Made by a program: the position numbers and the translations under genes. From assembly GCA_004570955.1 (NCBI GenBank), contig SPPL01000003.1, forward strand, positions 186,001-250,000: DNA of 64,000 nt, in the 5' to 3' direction. The notes beneath the pieces are model-generated. The model made no database searches. It was not told the DNA's origin and was given only the letters and a program-made list of their open reading frames with translations. Below, one piece after another: positions 1-8,739 of this stretch (its first letter is position 1; each line of letters begins with the position of its first letter). This stretch comes from Jeotgalicoccus nanhaiensis. Its GTDB lineage: Bacteria > Bacillota > Bacilli > Staphylococcales > Salinicoccaceae.

Positions 1-1
1 T

Positions 2-1105
2 TTTCTAAAACGGCGCTATGAAGCCCTCATGACGCATCATATGTTCCGTAATATGGAATATACAGAAGATAATAATAAGCTGAAACAGTGGATACCGTTG
101 ATGATGAATGGCCGGGAATCAGGAGAGCCTGTAGCTGCAAGTAAAATCGATGACGGTACCGATGTTAATTTTGGGGAATTAACGCGTAAAATGGCACGCA
201 ATATTAATGAACATGATAATGCTGCTGTTTATTACCGTCATGAAGTTTTAGATTTTAGACAGCTGGAAAATAAGAGATGGGAAGTTAAAATCCGCAATCT
301 TGAGGAAGATAAAATTGAATACCACACTGCAGACTATATTTTCATCGGGGCGGGCGGACATGCAATTCCTCTGCTGCAGAAAACAAAAATACCTGAAAGC
401 AGACATCTGGGCGGATTCCCAATCAGCGGTGCTTTTTTAGTCTGCAACAATCCTGAGGTGGTCGGCCGTCATAATGCTAAAGTTTATGGTAAAGAACCAT
501 ACGGAACACCCCCAATGACAGTACCTCACTTAGACAGACGCTATATCCAGGGACAGGAGAGTCTGCTGTTCGGACCCTTTGCGGCCATAGGACCGAAGTT
601 TTTAAAATATGGTTCGAATCTGGATCTCTTTAAATCCATCAATGCGGATAATCTTCTGACGATGGCAGCGGCAGGTGCTAAAAATATTCCGCTGGTGAAA
701 TATTCAATCCAGCAGGTGTTGATGCGTAAAGCCGATAGAATGAAAGAACTCAGAAGATTTGTTCCTGAGGCGAAAGACGAGGACTGGGATATTCATATCG
801 CGGGTAAACGGGTACAGGTTATTAAAGATACAAAAGAGCATGGTAAAGGTTTCATTCAGTTTGGCACAGAAGTGGTCAGTTCAGAAGATAACTCTGTGAT
901 AGCTCTTCTGGGTGAATCACCAGGCGCATCAGTGTCAGTTTCAGTTGTGCTCGAAGTATTTAGACAGAGTTTCCCGGAATACACTGAAAAATGGGAAACA
1001 AAATTAAAAGAAATGATACCCTCTTACGGACAGTCACTAATTGAAGACAGCGACTTGCTTGAGAAAGTCAGAAAAATGTCATCAGAAGAGCTTGAACTTA
1101 AATAA
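2..1105 (+). CDS. mqo: Malate:quinone oxidoreductase, C-terminal part (5' end outside window)
   Basis: The reading frame is open from base 2 with no start codon in the window, so the gene is cut by the window edge. About 367 residues are visible out of roughly 500 in the family. The enzyme oxidises malate to oxaloacetate at the membrane and passes electrons to quinone through FAD. Visible hallmarks are the DYIFIGAGGHAIPLLQKT segment, the GGFPISG segment, the PHLDRRYI segment with LLFGPFAAIGPKFLK, and the C-terminal ALLGESPGASVSV motif. A strong hairpin terminator follows 8 bases after the stop, so it ends a transcript. The assignment is confident. Whether it is the only malate oxidase cannot be seen. 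Confidence 0.93.
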   Translation, partial: FLKRRYEALMTHHMFRNMEYTEDNNKLKQWIPLMMNGRESGEPVAASKIDDGTDVNFGELTRKMARNINEHDNAAVYYRHEVLDFRQLENKRWEVKIRNLEEDKIEYHTADYIFIGAGGHAIPLLQKTKIPESRHLGGFPISGAFLVCNNPEVVGRHNAKVYGKEPYGTPPMTVPHLDRRYIQGQESLLFGPFAAIGPKFLKYGSNLDLFKSINADNLLTMAAAGAKNIPLVKYSIQQVLMRKADRMKELRRFVPEAKDEDWDIHIAGKRVQVIKDTKEHGKGFIQFGTEVVSSEDNSVIALLGESPGASVSVSVVLEVFRQSFPEYTEKWETKLKEMIPSYGQSLIEDSDLLEKVRKMSSEELELK

Positions 1106-1112
1106 AAGCGAG

Positions 1113-1138
1113 CCGGGACAATTTTGTCCCGGTTTTTT
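1113..1138 (+). terminator. Rho-independent terminator of mqo
   Basis: An 8-bp perfect stem (CCGGGACA with TGTCCCGG) with a 4-base loop is followed by six T residues, starting 8 bases after the mqo stop. The 220 bases from here to the next gene hold no other structure I can support. Confidence 0.9.
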
Positions 1139-1361
1139 AGTGCTTGCAGGAATTTGCCAGTCAAAGAGCGGTGTTCATTGTCTCAGTAACGAGTTTAGCC
1201 GGTCACAGAACATAATTCCTTCAATTCAGAACTGCCTTTATAAGATTTAACTGAGTCCTCTTAAAATATAAATAGCATTTATAACTTTTTCATTATATAA
1301 TTTTAAATATTCAAACTATTTTAAAGGGATATAAAATTTAATAATATTAGGGGGTACTGCT

Positions 1362-3029
1362 ATGTTTAAAAAGCTGTTTTTACTGTTTGCACTTGTGTTC
1401 TTATCGCTCGCTGCGGCATGTTCTAATGATGAAGCTGCTGAGATAGACGGAGACGAAGCTGCTGAAGAAGCTAAAACTGGCGATATCGTTGTTGGATTTG
1501 ACCAGGATTTATCGACTATAGATCCTCATGGAACTAACGATGTTAATGCGATACAAATCAGACGCTATTTGTATCAGACGCTTGTCGCGCGGGAACTTGA
1601 TATGTCCCGGAAGCCCGGCCTTGCTGCAGAATGGGAGCAGACAGACGAAACTACATGGAATTTTAAATTAGCTGAAGGTGTAACGTTTCATAACGGTTCT
1701 GAGTTTACTGCAGAAGATGTAAAAGCATCGCTCGAACGTGTGCAGGATCCGAGCATCAGTGCTCCTACTGTGTTCCTTTTTGAAATGATTGAGGATATTG
1801 AGATTGTGAATGATTATGAGCTGAATATTACTACCTCATATCCTTTTGCCCCGCTGCCTGATAATTTAGCGCATACAGCGGCGAGTATTATGAGTAAAGA
1901 AAGTATTGATGCCGATTATCAAAATGCTATCGACAAGGCGGGATTAGAAATAACGGCGGAAGAGTATTACGAAATGCGCGACGCAGGCGGTCAAGAATTT
2001 ACAGAGCTTTCCGACCAGATTGCCGAGCATACCGGCACTTATATTTCAGAAAATCCGGATGGAACCAACTATGTTAAGTTTAAAACGAGAGCGCCTGGAC
2101 AGAATATAGAATTTGAAAGATTCGAAGATTTTGCAGGAGAAAGCAATATTGATAATCTGACATTTGTTATTATTCCTGAGTCAGGTTCGATGATGGCAGA
2201 ATTGGAATCCGGCGGGATAAATATTACCACACCTGTAGATATGGCCATGATGGACAGGGTTCAAAGCAGTGACAGCACAGAGTTTGTTGAAGCGGAGTCC
2301 TTGAGAACAAACTATCTTGGATTCAATACAGAAAAGGAACCTTTCGATGATGTGAAGGTGCGTCAGGCTATTGATTTTGCAATCGACAGAGAGGAATTAA
2401 AAGAAGGTATATATGATGGGCAGGCTGCCATTCCGAACAGTATGGTCTCTTCAAGTGTTTTTGGTTACGACGAGGAGTTGCCCGAAATTAGCCAGGATAT
2501 AGACGAGGCACAGGCTGCACTTCGCGAGTCGAATCATGCTGACGGCTTCGATGCAACTATCTGGGTCAACGACAGCCAGGATTTAATCGATTCAGCAGTA
2601 TATATCCAGGAACAGCTTAAAGAGCTGAATATCAATATTACAATTGAACAATTTGAAATGGCAACATTTATGGAACGCTTGGGACAGGGGCAGCATGATA
2701 TGTTCCTGCTCAGTTTCACAGCGTCTACCGGCGATGCGGATTATCTGTTATCTGCGCTGACACTCAGCACTAATAGAGGTTTTGGCGGCAACAGAGCATT
2801 CTATACGAACGAAGATGTTGATGCTGCACTGGAAAATGCACGCAGTGCAACAGAAGATGCGGACAGACTGGCAGAGTATACAAATATCCATAATATGCTT
2901 CGTGAAGATGTGCCGTATGCACCTTTAGTTCATCCAAATATGACTTTGGCGTATAATACAGCTCAGCTTGACAATGTCGAGCTTGATGCAGCGGGTTATA
3001 TCAGACTTGAAAATCTTACTTTTAAATGA
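1362..3029 (+). CDS. Oligopeptide/dipeptide-type ABC transporter substrate-binding lipoprotein (SBP_bac_5 family)
   Basis: This is a 555-residue lipoprotein. The N-terminus is a signal peptide with the lipidated cysteine at residue 20 (SLAAAC), followed by an acidic linker. The mature part follows the DppA/OppA pattern: an early STIDPHGTNDVNAIQIRRYL segment, WEQTDETTWNFKLAEGVTFH, a central YLGFNTEKEPFDDVKVRQAI motif, and a C-terminal VPYAPLVHPN segment. Such proteins capture peptides, glutathione or nickel complexes outside the membrane for an ABC importer. The ATG at 1362 has a GGGGGT ribosome site. No permease or ATPase gene adjoins it, so its partners must be elsewhere and the ligand cannot be deduced. 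Confidence 0.85.
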   Translation: MFKKLFLLFALVFLSLAAACSNDEAAEIDGDEAAEEAKTGDIVVGFDQDLSTIDPHGTNDVNAIQIRRYLYQTLVARELDMSRKPGLAAEWEQTDETTWNFKLAEGVTFHNGSEFTAEDVKASLERVQDPSISAPTVFLFEMIEDIEIVNDYELNITTSYPFAPLPDNLAHTAASIMSKESIDADYQNAIDKAGLEITAEEYYEMRDAGGQEFTELSDQIAEHTGTYISENPDGTNYVKFKTRAPGQNIEFERFEDFAGESNIDNLTFVIIPESGSMMAELESGGINITTPVDMAMMDRVQSSDSTEFVEAESLRTNYLGFNTEKEPFDDVKVRQAIDFAIDREELKEGIYDGQAAIPNSMVSSSVFGYDEELPEISQDIDEAQAALRESNHADGFDATIWVNDSQDLIDSAVYIQEQLKELNINITIEQFEMATFMERLGQGQHDMFLLSFTASTGDADYLLSALTLSTNRGFGGNRAFYTNEDVDAALENARSATEDADRLAEYTNIHNMLREDVPYAPLVHPNMTLAYNTAQLDNVELDAAGYIRLENLTFK

Positions 3030-3030
3030 C

Positions 3031-3068
3031 AAAACGGCACTGCAGCTAACTGGCGGCAGTGCCGTTTT
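3031..3068. terminator. Bidirectional terminator between the binding lipoprotein and the SQR-like gene
   Basis: A 13-bp stem (AAAACGGCACTGC with GCAGTGCCGTTTT) has A-run and T-run flanks, so it can stop both converging transcripts. Confidence 0.88.
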
Positions 3069-3075
3069 TCTTAAG

Positions 3076-4260
3076 TTATGATTTACCTTTCAATAAGGCA
3101 TACCAGTACATAATCGGCAGCATATTCTTTTTGAACTGATAAAAAATCATTTTATCATCAGCCTGATTCAGGAAAGTCGTTTCTTTCGGCTTCCGGTCAT
3201 AACCGAATTCCGCAAGAATCAGTTCACCGTATTCAGTGGCGATAGGACAAGCTGTTCTGCCGTCGTATTTATGAGTGGGTTCCTGATCATTCATACGCTC
3301 AATCAGATTATCGACCAGCACCGGCAGCTGTTTTCTGACAGCAGCGCCCATTTTTACTGTCGGCAGGCTGGATGAATCGCCAAGAGAAAATACAGTAGTA
3401 TATTTTTTGTGCATCATCGTGTGTTTATCAACGTCTACCCAGCCTTCTTGATTCAGCAGACCGGACTTTTTTAAAACTGAAGGACCATGCATCGGCGGTG
3501 TAATAACGAGCATTTCAAAAGGTATAGTATGTGTTTCGCCAGTATGCGTATTTTTGAATACAGCCTGTTTCTGTTTGCCTTTAACTTCAATCAGTTCTTC
3601 GTTCAGTTTGTAATCGATGTGTTTTTCTTCCATTTGACTAATTAAACTGTCGTTATATTTCTTTACTTCAAACAGTTCTTCCCGCCCGCTTCTGAACATT
3701 ATATCGACGTTACGATCCTGCTGTTTGATAAAATCATCCATTGTAAACAGCGAGTTTTCCGCAGAAACACCGCCTTTAATTTTTGCTTCTGGCTTGGTTA
3801 CGATGATGTTGCCAGATTTTGTATTTTTAAGTGATTCGTAGGTGTATTCGACGAGATTATATAAATAGTTAGTACATACACTATTGTGTCCGAGTGATTC
3901 CCGTGCGCCTTTAATGGCATCGTAGTTAAGTTCGATACCGAGAGCGACGATTAAAAAATCATAACTGATGAGGGTATCATCAGCCGTTACTTCACGTTTA
4001 ACAGGGTCTACATTTTTTACTGCTGCCTGAAGCCAGCATGCTCCCTTCGGTATAACTTTTTTCATCGGTTTCCAGGTTGAATCCAGCTTTTCATCACCGC
4101 TGCCGACGAGCGGCCATGCAGGCTGGAAATAATGATAGTCATCCGGTTCTATAATTAAAACATCATCTTTTAAATCTTTCTTTTTAGAGAGTATGCGGCT
4201 TGCGGTTGAAATGCCGCCGGTCCCTCCGCCGAGAATAACTAATTTATAGTGCTTCCTCAT
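3076..4260 (-). CDS. Sulfide:quinone oxidoreductase-like flavoprotein lacking the central cysteine
   Basis: This 394-residue FAD/NAD(P) oxidoreductase has the size and layout of type II sulfide:quinone oxidoreductases. The dinucleotide motif GGGTGG lies at residues 11-16, followed by DYHYFQPAWPLVG, TPPMHGPSVL, FSLGDSSSLPTVKMGAAVRKQ and the C-terminal MYWYALLKG. Two of the three cysteines expected in this family are present: C129 in NSVCTNY and the late one in RTACPIATEYG. The central cysteine, normally in an IKCxGAPQK segment, is missing. Here the sequence reads KIKGGVSAEN at residues 160-169, which fits a one-residue deletion of the Cys. Sulfide oxidation by the usual trisulfide mechanism is therefore doubtful. 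It lies downstream of a cystathionine synthase/lyase gene on the same strand, with 74 bases between them. Confidence 0.8.
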   Translation of the reverse strand: MRKHYKLVILGGGTGGISTASRILSKKKDLKDDVLIIEPDDYHYFQPAWPLVGSGDEKLDSTWKPMKKVIPKGACWLQAAVKNVDPVKREVTADDTLISYDFLIVALGIELNYDAIKGARESLGHNSVCTNYLYNLVEYTYESLKNTKSGNIIVTKPEAKIKGGVSAENSLFTMDDFIKQQDRNVDIMFRSGREELFEVKKYNDSLISQMEEKHIDYKLNEELIEVKGKQKQAVFKNTHTGETHTIPFEMLVITPPMHGPSVLKKSGLLNQEGWVDVDKHTMMHKKYTTVFSLGDSSSLPTVKMGAAVRKQLPVLVDNLIERMNDQEPTHKYDGRTACPIATEYGELILAEFGYDRKPKETTFLNQADDKMIFYQFKKNMLPIMYWYALLKGKS

Positions 4261-4334
4261 GAGAACACCTCCGTGTTATTGGAAATATTCCCGTTTACAC
4301 AGAGGTTACTCATAATATAATTTATTCTTATGAT

Positions 4335-5468
4335 TTATATTTCCGACAATGCCCATTCTAAATCTTCCGTTAAATCTTTTACATTTTCAAGACCGATTGA
4401 TAAGCGCAGCAAATTAGCCGGTGCTTTCGTCAGTTCCTGTTCTACTGAGGCCCTATGCTCTATATAGCTGTGTGTGCCGCCGAGACTGGTGGCCTGTGTG
4501 AAGATTTTAACTGTATTGGCTATTTGAAGTGCATCGGAATCATTTCCTTTGACCTGAAATGACATCAAGCCGCCGAAATCGCTCATTTGTTCTGCTGCGA
4601 TGCTGTGCCCCGGATGACTCGGGAGGCCGGGGTAATGTACAGCTTCAACTTTTTTGTGCTGGCTTAAAAATTCAGCGATTACTTTAGCATTTGAACAGTG
4701 TACAGACATTCTTGCAGATAAAGACTGTACCCCGCGCAGTGCCAGCCAGCAGTCAAATGATGACGGTACTGCACCTTTCGCGTGCTGCCATGTTCTAAGA
4801 CGGTTAAGCATCGGACTGTCTTCTTTTGCGACAACAGCGCCGAGTAATAAGTCGCTGTGTCCGCCGATATACTTGGTGACCGAATGAAGTGAAAAATCTG
4901 CACCCAGAAGAAGCGGGTTTTGAAGCACAGGTGTTGCGGTTGTATTGTCCACAACAGTCACTGCTCCTGCTTTTTCAGCTATTTTTACGACTTCAGCAAT
5001 GTCAGTAACTTTAATTTGCGGATTTGACGGTGTTTCAATCCAGACTATACCCGTTGCTTTGCTTTCCACTGCCTGCCTCAGCTGGTCAAGATTTGTCATA
5101 TCCACTGCAGTAATATCAAAGCTTTTGCCTAGATCAGTTTCTTCAAGTAAAGTGAGCACACCGAAATACATATCATCCGGCAGAATAATTCTCCGGGGTT
5201 TATCTTCAGGCAGAACTTCCATGATTGCTGAAATTGCAGCCATCCCGGATGAAAAAGTTACGCAATCATGTCCTTGTTCAAGCGCGGTCAGACATTCTTC
5301 TAAAGAACGGCGGTTCGGGTTATCGCCGCGGCTGTACATAAAACCGTCAGTATAAGAACCGTCAGCAGACCGTTCGTATGTAGTAGACAAGTGGATTGGT
5401 GTTGTCACTGCCCCCGTGACCGGGTCGACTTGTCTGCCGGCATGGATTGCTTTCGTTTCAAAACGCAT
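4335..5468 (-). CDS. Cystathionine gamma-synthase/lyase family PLP enzyme
   Basis: The 377-residue protein belongs to the Cys/Met-metabolism PLP family. Hallmarks are KAIHAGRQVDPVTGAV near the start, the YSRGDNPNRRSLE segment, VTFSSGMAAISA for phosphate binding, WIETPSNP, and the PLP lysine in SVTKYIGGHSDLLLG around residue 198. The C-terminal LSIGLENVKDLTEDL is typical. Such enzymes make or cleave cystathionine in methionine and cysteine interconversion. Sequence alone does not separate synthase (MetI/MetB) from lyase (MccB). The ATG at 5468 follows a GAGGG ribosome site. No SAM or T-box leader is seen upstream, unlike the nearby metNIQ operon. Confidence 0.85.
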   Translation of the reverse strand: MRFETKAIHAGRQVDPVTGAVTTPIHLSTTYERSADGSYTDGFMYSRGDNPNRRSLEECLTALEQGHDCVTFSSGMAAISAIMEVLPEDKPRRIILPDDMYFGVLTLLEETDLGKSFDITAVDMTNLDQLRQAVESKATGIVWIETPSNPQIKVTDIAEVVKIAEKAGAVTVVDNTTATPVLQNPLLLGADFSLHSVTKYIGGHSDLLLGAVVAKEDSPMLNRLRTWQHAKGAVPSSFDCWLALRGVQSLSARMSVHCSNAKVIAEFLSQHKKVEAVHYPGLPSHPGHSIAAEQMSDFGGLMSFQVKGNDSDALQIANTVKIFTQATSLGGTHSYIEHRASVEQELTKAPANLLRLSIGLENVKDLTEDLEWALSEI

Positions 5469-5561
5469 ATATATCCCTCATTTTTAAGTTTATATAAATC
5501 AGTATACAGATGACTTTTATAATTATCTATAAATTCAGACATATTTACTATGAAAACAGAG

Positions 5562-5586
5562 GATTGTTTCCCGTGAAAAAGGGTAA
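5562..5586 (+). promoter_or_regulatory. Possible SigB-type promoter before the 96-residue protein
   Basis: GATTGT is followed after 13 bases by GGGTAA, 31 bases before the start codon. The -10-like half is close to the SigB consensus GGGTAT, but the -35 half matches GTTTAA only loosely. This is tentative. Confidence 0.3.
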
Positions 5587-5616
5587 AAGAATAAAAATAC
5601 CGGGAGGAGTTTTTTG

Positions 5617-5907
5617 ATGGAAATTAAAAATATCGAACCGGAAGCAATACCGGACTTTGAACAGCAGCTGCAGCTTGAAAACGTAAAGTATTTAACACTG
5701 TGCACAGAAGAAGGCATCATCGCCTATCTTGCCGGTACAATCAGTCCAAACGATAATGAAATCGATGTGCATTATAATTTTACGGAAGACTTCAATGAAC
5801 CTGTGGCAAAACAGATGTACGATTCATTTATGAAACAGAATATCAGTGAAGATATAACGTTTAATCCTCAAAGTGAAACGGAAGAAGTCTTTATCGAATC
5901 AATGTAA
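5617..5907 (+). CDS. Small acidic protein of unknown function
   Basis: A 96-residue acidic protein with no signal peptide or membrane segment. The start is the ATG at 5617, placed 8 bases after a GGGAGGAG ribosome site; a TTG codon directly before it is less suitable. The composition (many E, D, N, Q) and alternating hydrophobic stretches (KYLTLCTEEGIIAYLAG, EIDVHYNF) suggest a small alpha/beta cytoplasmic protein. I do not recognise the family. It is transcribed alone, divergent from the cystathionine enzyme gene, and ends at a bidirectional terminator shared with metQ. Confidence 0.7.
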   Translation: MEIKNIEPEAIPDFEQQLQLENVKYLTLCTEEGIIAYLAGTISPNDNEIDVHYNFTEDFNEPVAKQMYDSFMKQNISEDITFNPQSETEEVFIESM

Positions 5908-5912
5908 ATTAA

Positions 5913-5934
5913 AAGCTCCCAATTAAGGGAGCTT
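5913..5934. terminator. Terminator between the small protein gene and metQ
   Basis: An 8-bp stem (AAGCTCCC with GGGAGCTT) with a 6-base loop lies in the short gap between converging genes. The flanks are A/T rich on both sides but lack a long T-run. Confidence 0.65.
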
Positions 5935-5941
5935 ATTTGTT

Positions 5942-6760
5942 TTACCAGCCGATGTCATTTAATTCAAGTACTGTCGGGATTAAAGCACCGTCATATTCTT
6001 CTTCAATAAATTCAGCAGTATCTTCTTCCTGATAAAGTTCAGCAATTCTGTTATATGTTTCATTTTCCGCATCTTCATTATTAGCAGCGATGATATTTAC
6101 ATAATCAGTTGCTGTGTCATCTTCGCGGTAAATAGAGTCGTTAATCGGGTGCAGATTTGCATCTTTGGCAATTCCGTTATTAATAACACCGAGATCTACA
6201 TCTCCTAAGGCACGTGGAATTTGTGCCGGTGCGACTTCTTCAAACTGATAATCATTCGGATTGTCAACGATTGCATTTTCAATTGAATCGAGGCCGTTAT
6301 AATCTTCGACGAGCGTAATTAAACCAGCATCCTCAAGCAGCATCAGAGCACGTCCCTGGTTAGATACATCATTCGGCAGTGCGATTGTGCCGCCGTCCGG
6401 AATGTCATTAACGTCTGTCAGTGAGTCAGAGTAAATGCCCATCGGGGCAAGATTCGTTGTGGCAATCGGAACTAAATCCAGATTTCTTTCTTCGATAAAT
6501 TCATCAAAATACGCGACAGTCTGAAATGAGTTTAAGTCTATTTCGCCGTCAGCAAGTGCAGTATTAGGCTGTACATAATCATTAAATGAGACAATCTCGA
6601 TTTCAATATCCTCTTCTGCAGCTTTCTCTGCTACATAATCCCATACTGCTGTGTCTGTTCCACTGATGCCGATAGTGACTTTTTCTTTACCGCCGTCACC
6701 GCAGGCTGAAAGCACAATCCCTATTAAAAGCAAACTGGTAAATAAAATGACTTTTTTCAT
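5942..6760 (-). CDS. metQ: Methionine-binding lipoprotein MetQ
   Basis: A 272-residue lipoprotein with signal peptide and lipobox LSAC (Cys 20). It belongs to the NlpA/MetQ family. Recognisable parts are KVTIGISGTDTAVWDYVAEK after the linker, VSFNDYVQPNTALADGEIDLN, the SFQTVAYFDEF segment, ALPNDVSNQGRALMLLEDAG and VINNGIAKDANLHP. It presents D- or L-methionine to the MetNI transporter at the outer face of the membrane. It is the last gene of metN-metI-metQ, 19 bases after metI, with its own AGGAGG site. SAM-riboswitch control of the operon supports a methionine role. Confidence 0.93.
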   Translation of the reverse strand: MKKVILFTSLLLIGIVLSACGDGGKEKVTIGISGTDTAVWDYVAEKAAEEDIEIEIVSFNDYVQPNTALADGEIDLNSFQTVAYFDEFIEERNLDLVPIATTNLAPMGIYSDSLTDVNDIPDGGTIALPNDVSNQGRALMLLEDAGLITLVEDYNGLDSIENAIVDNPNDYQFEEVAPAQIPRALGDVDLGVINNGIAKDANLHPINDSIYREDDTATDYVNIIAANNEDAENETYNRIAELYQEEDTAEFIEEEYDGALIPTVLELNDIGW

Positions 6761-6779
6761 AATTTATATCCTCCTGTTA

Positions 6780-7430
6780 TTATCTTCTTCTTACAACTCT
6801 CGCGAGTTTGTTGCCTGCTGACTGCAGACCCTGCACCATAATAATTAATATGATGACTGTAATCAGCATTGTGATCGTATCGAATCTCTGATAACCGTAT
6901 GTGATTGCCAGGTCGCCGATGCCGCCGCCTCCAACCGTACCGGCCATGGCAGATGCACCGACTAATCCGATAATGGAAATAGTGAAATTTACAATGAGAG
7001 AACCGAGAGCTTCCGGAAGAACGAATTTTATAATTGTCTGCATCGGTGTTGCTCCCATAGCGTCGGCCGCTTCCAGTACTCCTTCGTCGACTTCAAGCAG
7101 AGAACTCTCCACGAGCCTTGAGATATAAGGTCCGGCAAAGAAAACCATCGGTACAATCGCAGCTTCGGTTCCGATAGAAGTTCCTACGATAAATTTCGTA
7201 ACCGGAATTATTGCCACAAGCAGGATGATGAACGGCAGTGATCTGAAGACATTAATCACTGCATTCAGCACTGTAAAGACAGCTTTATTTTCTAAAATCT
7301 GGCCGGGTCTAGTGACGTATAACAGAATGCCGAGCGGCAGCCCGAGTATAATCGAGAAAATAAACGAAATACTGACCATCTGCACGGTTTCTAAAAATGC
7401 CCCCAGTATTGTATTCCAGCTAACCAGCAT
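6780..7430 (-). CDS. metI: Methionine ABC transporter permease MetI
   Basis: A 216-residue permease with about five membrane segments. It carries the coupling-loop signature in EAADAMGATPMQTIIKFVLP and the MetI-typical FRSLPFIILLVAIIP and GTVGGGGIGDLAITYGYQRF. It forms the channel of the MetNIQ methionine importer. The ATG at 7430 overlaps the end of metN by 11 bases and has a GAGGTG ribosome site inside metN, which indicates translational coupling. Confidence 0.94.
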   Translation of the reverse strand: MLVSWNTILGAFLETVQMVSISFIFSIILGLPLGILLYVTRPGQILENKAVFTVLNAVINVFRSLPFIILLVAIIPVTKFIVGTSIGTEAAIVPMVFFAGPYISRLVESSLLEVDEGVLEAADAMGATPMQTIIKFVLPEALGSLIVNFTISIIGLVGASAMAGTVGGGGIGDLAITYGYQRFDTITMLITVIILIIMVQGLQSAGNKLARVVRRR

Positions 7431-8448
7431 ATGTATTCACCTCACTGTAATGAATATTGTTTTCTTCTAAATAAAGTAATGCTTTTTCGAGTTCAGGGGC
7501 TGAACCGTCGAACTGAACGATTAAATTGCCAAACGGTATACCCTGAAGCTCGGTAATATTGCCGAACAGCACATTCACATCTAAATCGTAAAGCTTGCTG
7601 ATTTGTGATAGGTACGGTTTCACTGCGAGCTGATTAATGAAATTGATTCTGTAAATATGCTGACCGTCGCTTTCCTGCACCAGATCCTGCACGTAATTCG
7701 GCAGCTCTGTCTGCATCACTGTATTAACAAACCGTCTGCCGGTTTCTGTTTCAGGGTTAGAAAAAACATCGAAGACAGAGCCGCGTTCAATAATTTTACC
7801 GTTCTCCATTACTGCAACTTTATGGCAGACATCCCGGATAACGGACATTTCGTGAGTAATCAGCAAGATTGTAATATTGTATTCCTTATTAATCTTTCTA
7901 AGGAGTTCGAGGATGGACTCTGTTGTCTGCGGATCCAGTGCAGACGTTGCTTCATCACACAGCAGAATTGACGGGTTGGTTGCAAGTGCCCGCGCAATAC
8001 CGACACGCTGTTTTTGTCCTCCGGACAGCTGGTCAGGATACTGTGACGCTTTATCCGACAGGCCGACAAAATCAAGCAGTTCACTAACACGCGCTTTGAT
8101 TTCATTTTTCGGTGTCTTATTTAAAATTAGCGGCATAGCAACATTCGTATATATCGTTTTTGAATTTAAAAGATTAAAATGCTGAAAAATCATACCGATT
8201 CGTTTTTTTGTTACTCTCAGTTCTGACGGTGTGAGTGCAGTTAAATCTTTACCGTCGACAATAACTTTCCCTTCTGAAACACTTTCCAGCTGGTTGACAC
8301 AACGGATCAAAGTACTTTTGCCTGCGCCGCTGTATCCGACGACACCGTATATTTCTCCGGCATCGACTTTGAAATTAATATTATCCAGAGCATGAACCGG
8401 TGTTTCGCTGCCTGGATACGTTTTATCTACATCGATAAACTCAATCAT
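7420..8448 (-). CDS. metN: Methionine ABC transporter ATP-binding protein MetN
   Basis: A 342-residue ABC ATPase. Walker A is GYSGAGKSTL (about residues 38-47), the signature is LSGGQKQRVGIARAL, and Walker B is ILLCDEATSALDP followed by the switch histidine in LLITHEMSV. After the ATPase domain a C-terminal NIL/ACT-like domain of about 80 residues is present (from HIYRINFINQLA onward). In this family it binds methionine and inhibits transport. It is the first gene of the operon, about 160 bases downstream of the end of the SAM riboswitch aptamer, with an AAGGAG ribosome site. Confidence 0.95.
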   Translation of the reverse strand: MIEFIDVDKTYPGSETPVHALDNINFKVDAGEIYGVVGYSGAGKSTLIRCVNQLESVSEGKVIVDGKDLTALTPSELRVTKKRIGMIFQHFNLLNSKTIYTNVAMPLILNKTPKNEIKARVSELLDFVGLSDKASQYPDQLSGGQKQRVGIARALATNPSILLCDEATSALDPQTTESILELLRKINKEYNITILLITHEMSVIRDVCHKVAVMENGKIIERGSVFDVFSNPETETGRRFVNTVMQTELPNYVQDLVQESDGQHIYRINFINQLAVKPYLSQISKLYDLDVNVLFGNITELQGIPFGNLIVQFDGSAPELEKALLYLEENNIHYSEVNTYAG

Positions 8449-8496
8449 TAAAAACGCTCCTTAAACATAGTTAAATAGTAGGAATTAAAAAATGTA

Positions 8497-8525
8497 ATAA
8501 AAATACACCAGTATATAACCGGTGT
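8497..8525 (-). terminator. Second terminator-like hairpin in the metNIQ leader
   Basis: Read on the minus strand, a 7-bp stem (ACACCGG with CTGGTGT, one G-U pair) is followed by ATTTTTATT. It lies between the SAM-riboswitch terminator and metN. It may be a back-up attenuator or just leader structure. Confidence 0.4.
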
Positions 8526-8550
8526 TTTTTAAAAAAACCAGATATACATT

Positions 8551-8592
8551 CCTGAAAAAGAAAATAACCTCTTCTTAAAATATAAGAAGAGG
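8551..8592 (-). terminator. SAM-riboswitch expression-platform terminator
   Basis: On the minus strand a perfect 10-bp stem (CCTCTTCTTA with TAAGAAGAGG) is followed by TTATTTTCTTTTT. The first strand (CTCTTCT) can also pair with the AGAAGAG at the 3' side of the aptamer P1 helix. This gives a mutually exclusive antiterminator, as expected for an S-box that is OFF when SAM is bound. Confidence 0.85.
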
Positions 8593-8608
8593 CCGATGTA
8601 TATTCGCT

Positions 8609-8708
8609 CTTCTCATCTTTTAGCATGATGCTACAGGATTTGGCACAGTACATTAAGTCTGTTGCCGAGATTTCACAGGGCCAGTCCCTCCATCTCTCTT
8701 GATAAGAA
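8609..8708 (-). promoter_or_regulatory. SAM-I riboswitch (S-box) controlling metNIQ
   Basis: The minus strand reads TTCTTATCAAGAGAGATGG, then the conserved GGAGGGACTGGCCC, then CTCGGCAACAG, GTGCCAAATCCTGTAGC and closing GATGAGAAGAG. These are the core segments of the S-box aptamer in the right order. It lies directly downstream of a promoter and upstream of a terminator. High SAM should stop transcription before metN. Confidence 0.95.
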
Positions 8709-8739
8709 AATAAGTTATTTGATTATTTAATTTAAACTA

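Noticed and set aside
1041-1250. Open frame of 69 codons after mqo
   Set aside because: It overlaps the end of mqo in another frame and reads straight through the mqo terminator.
5469-5616. S-box or T-box leader before the cystathionine enzyme gene
   Set aside because: None of the conserved aptamer or T-box segments is present in the gap.
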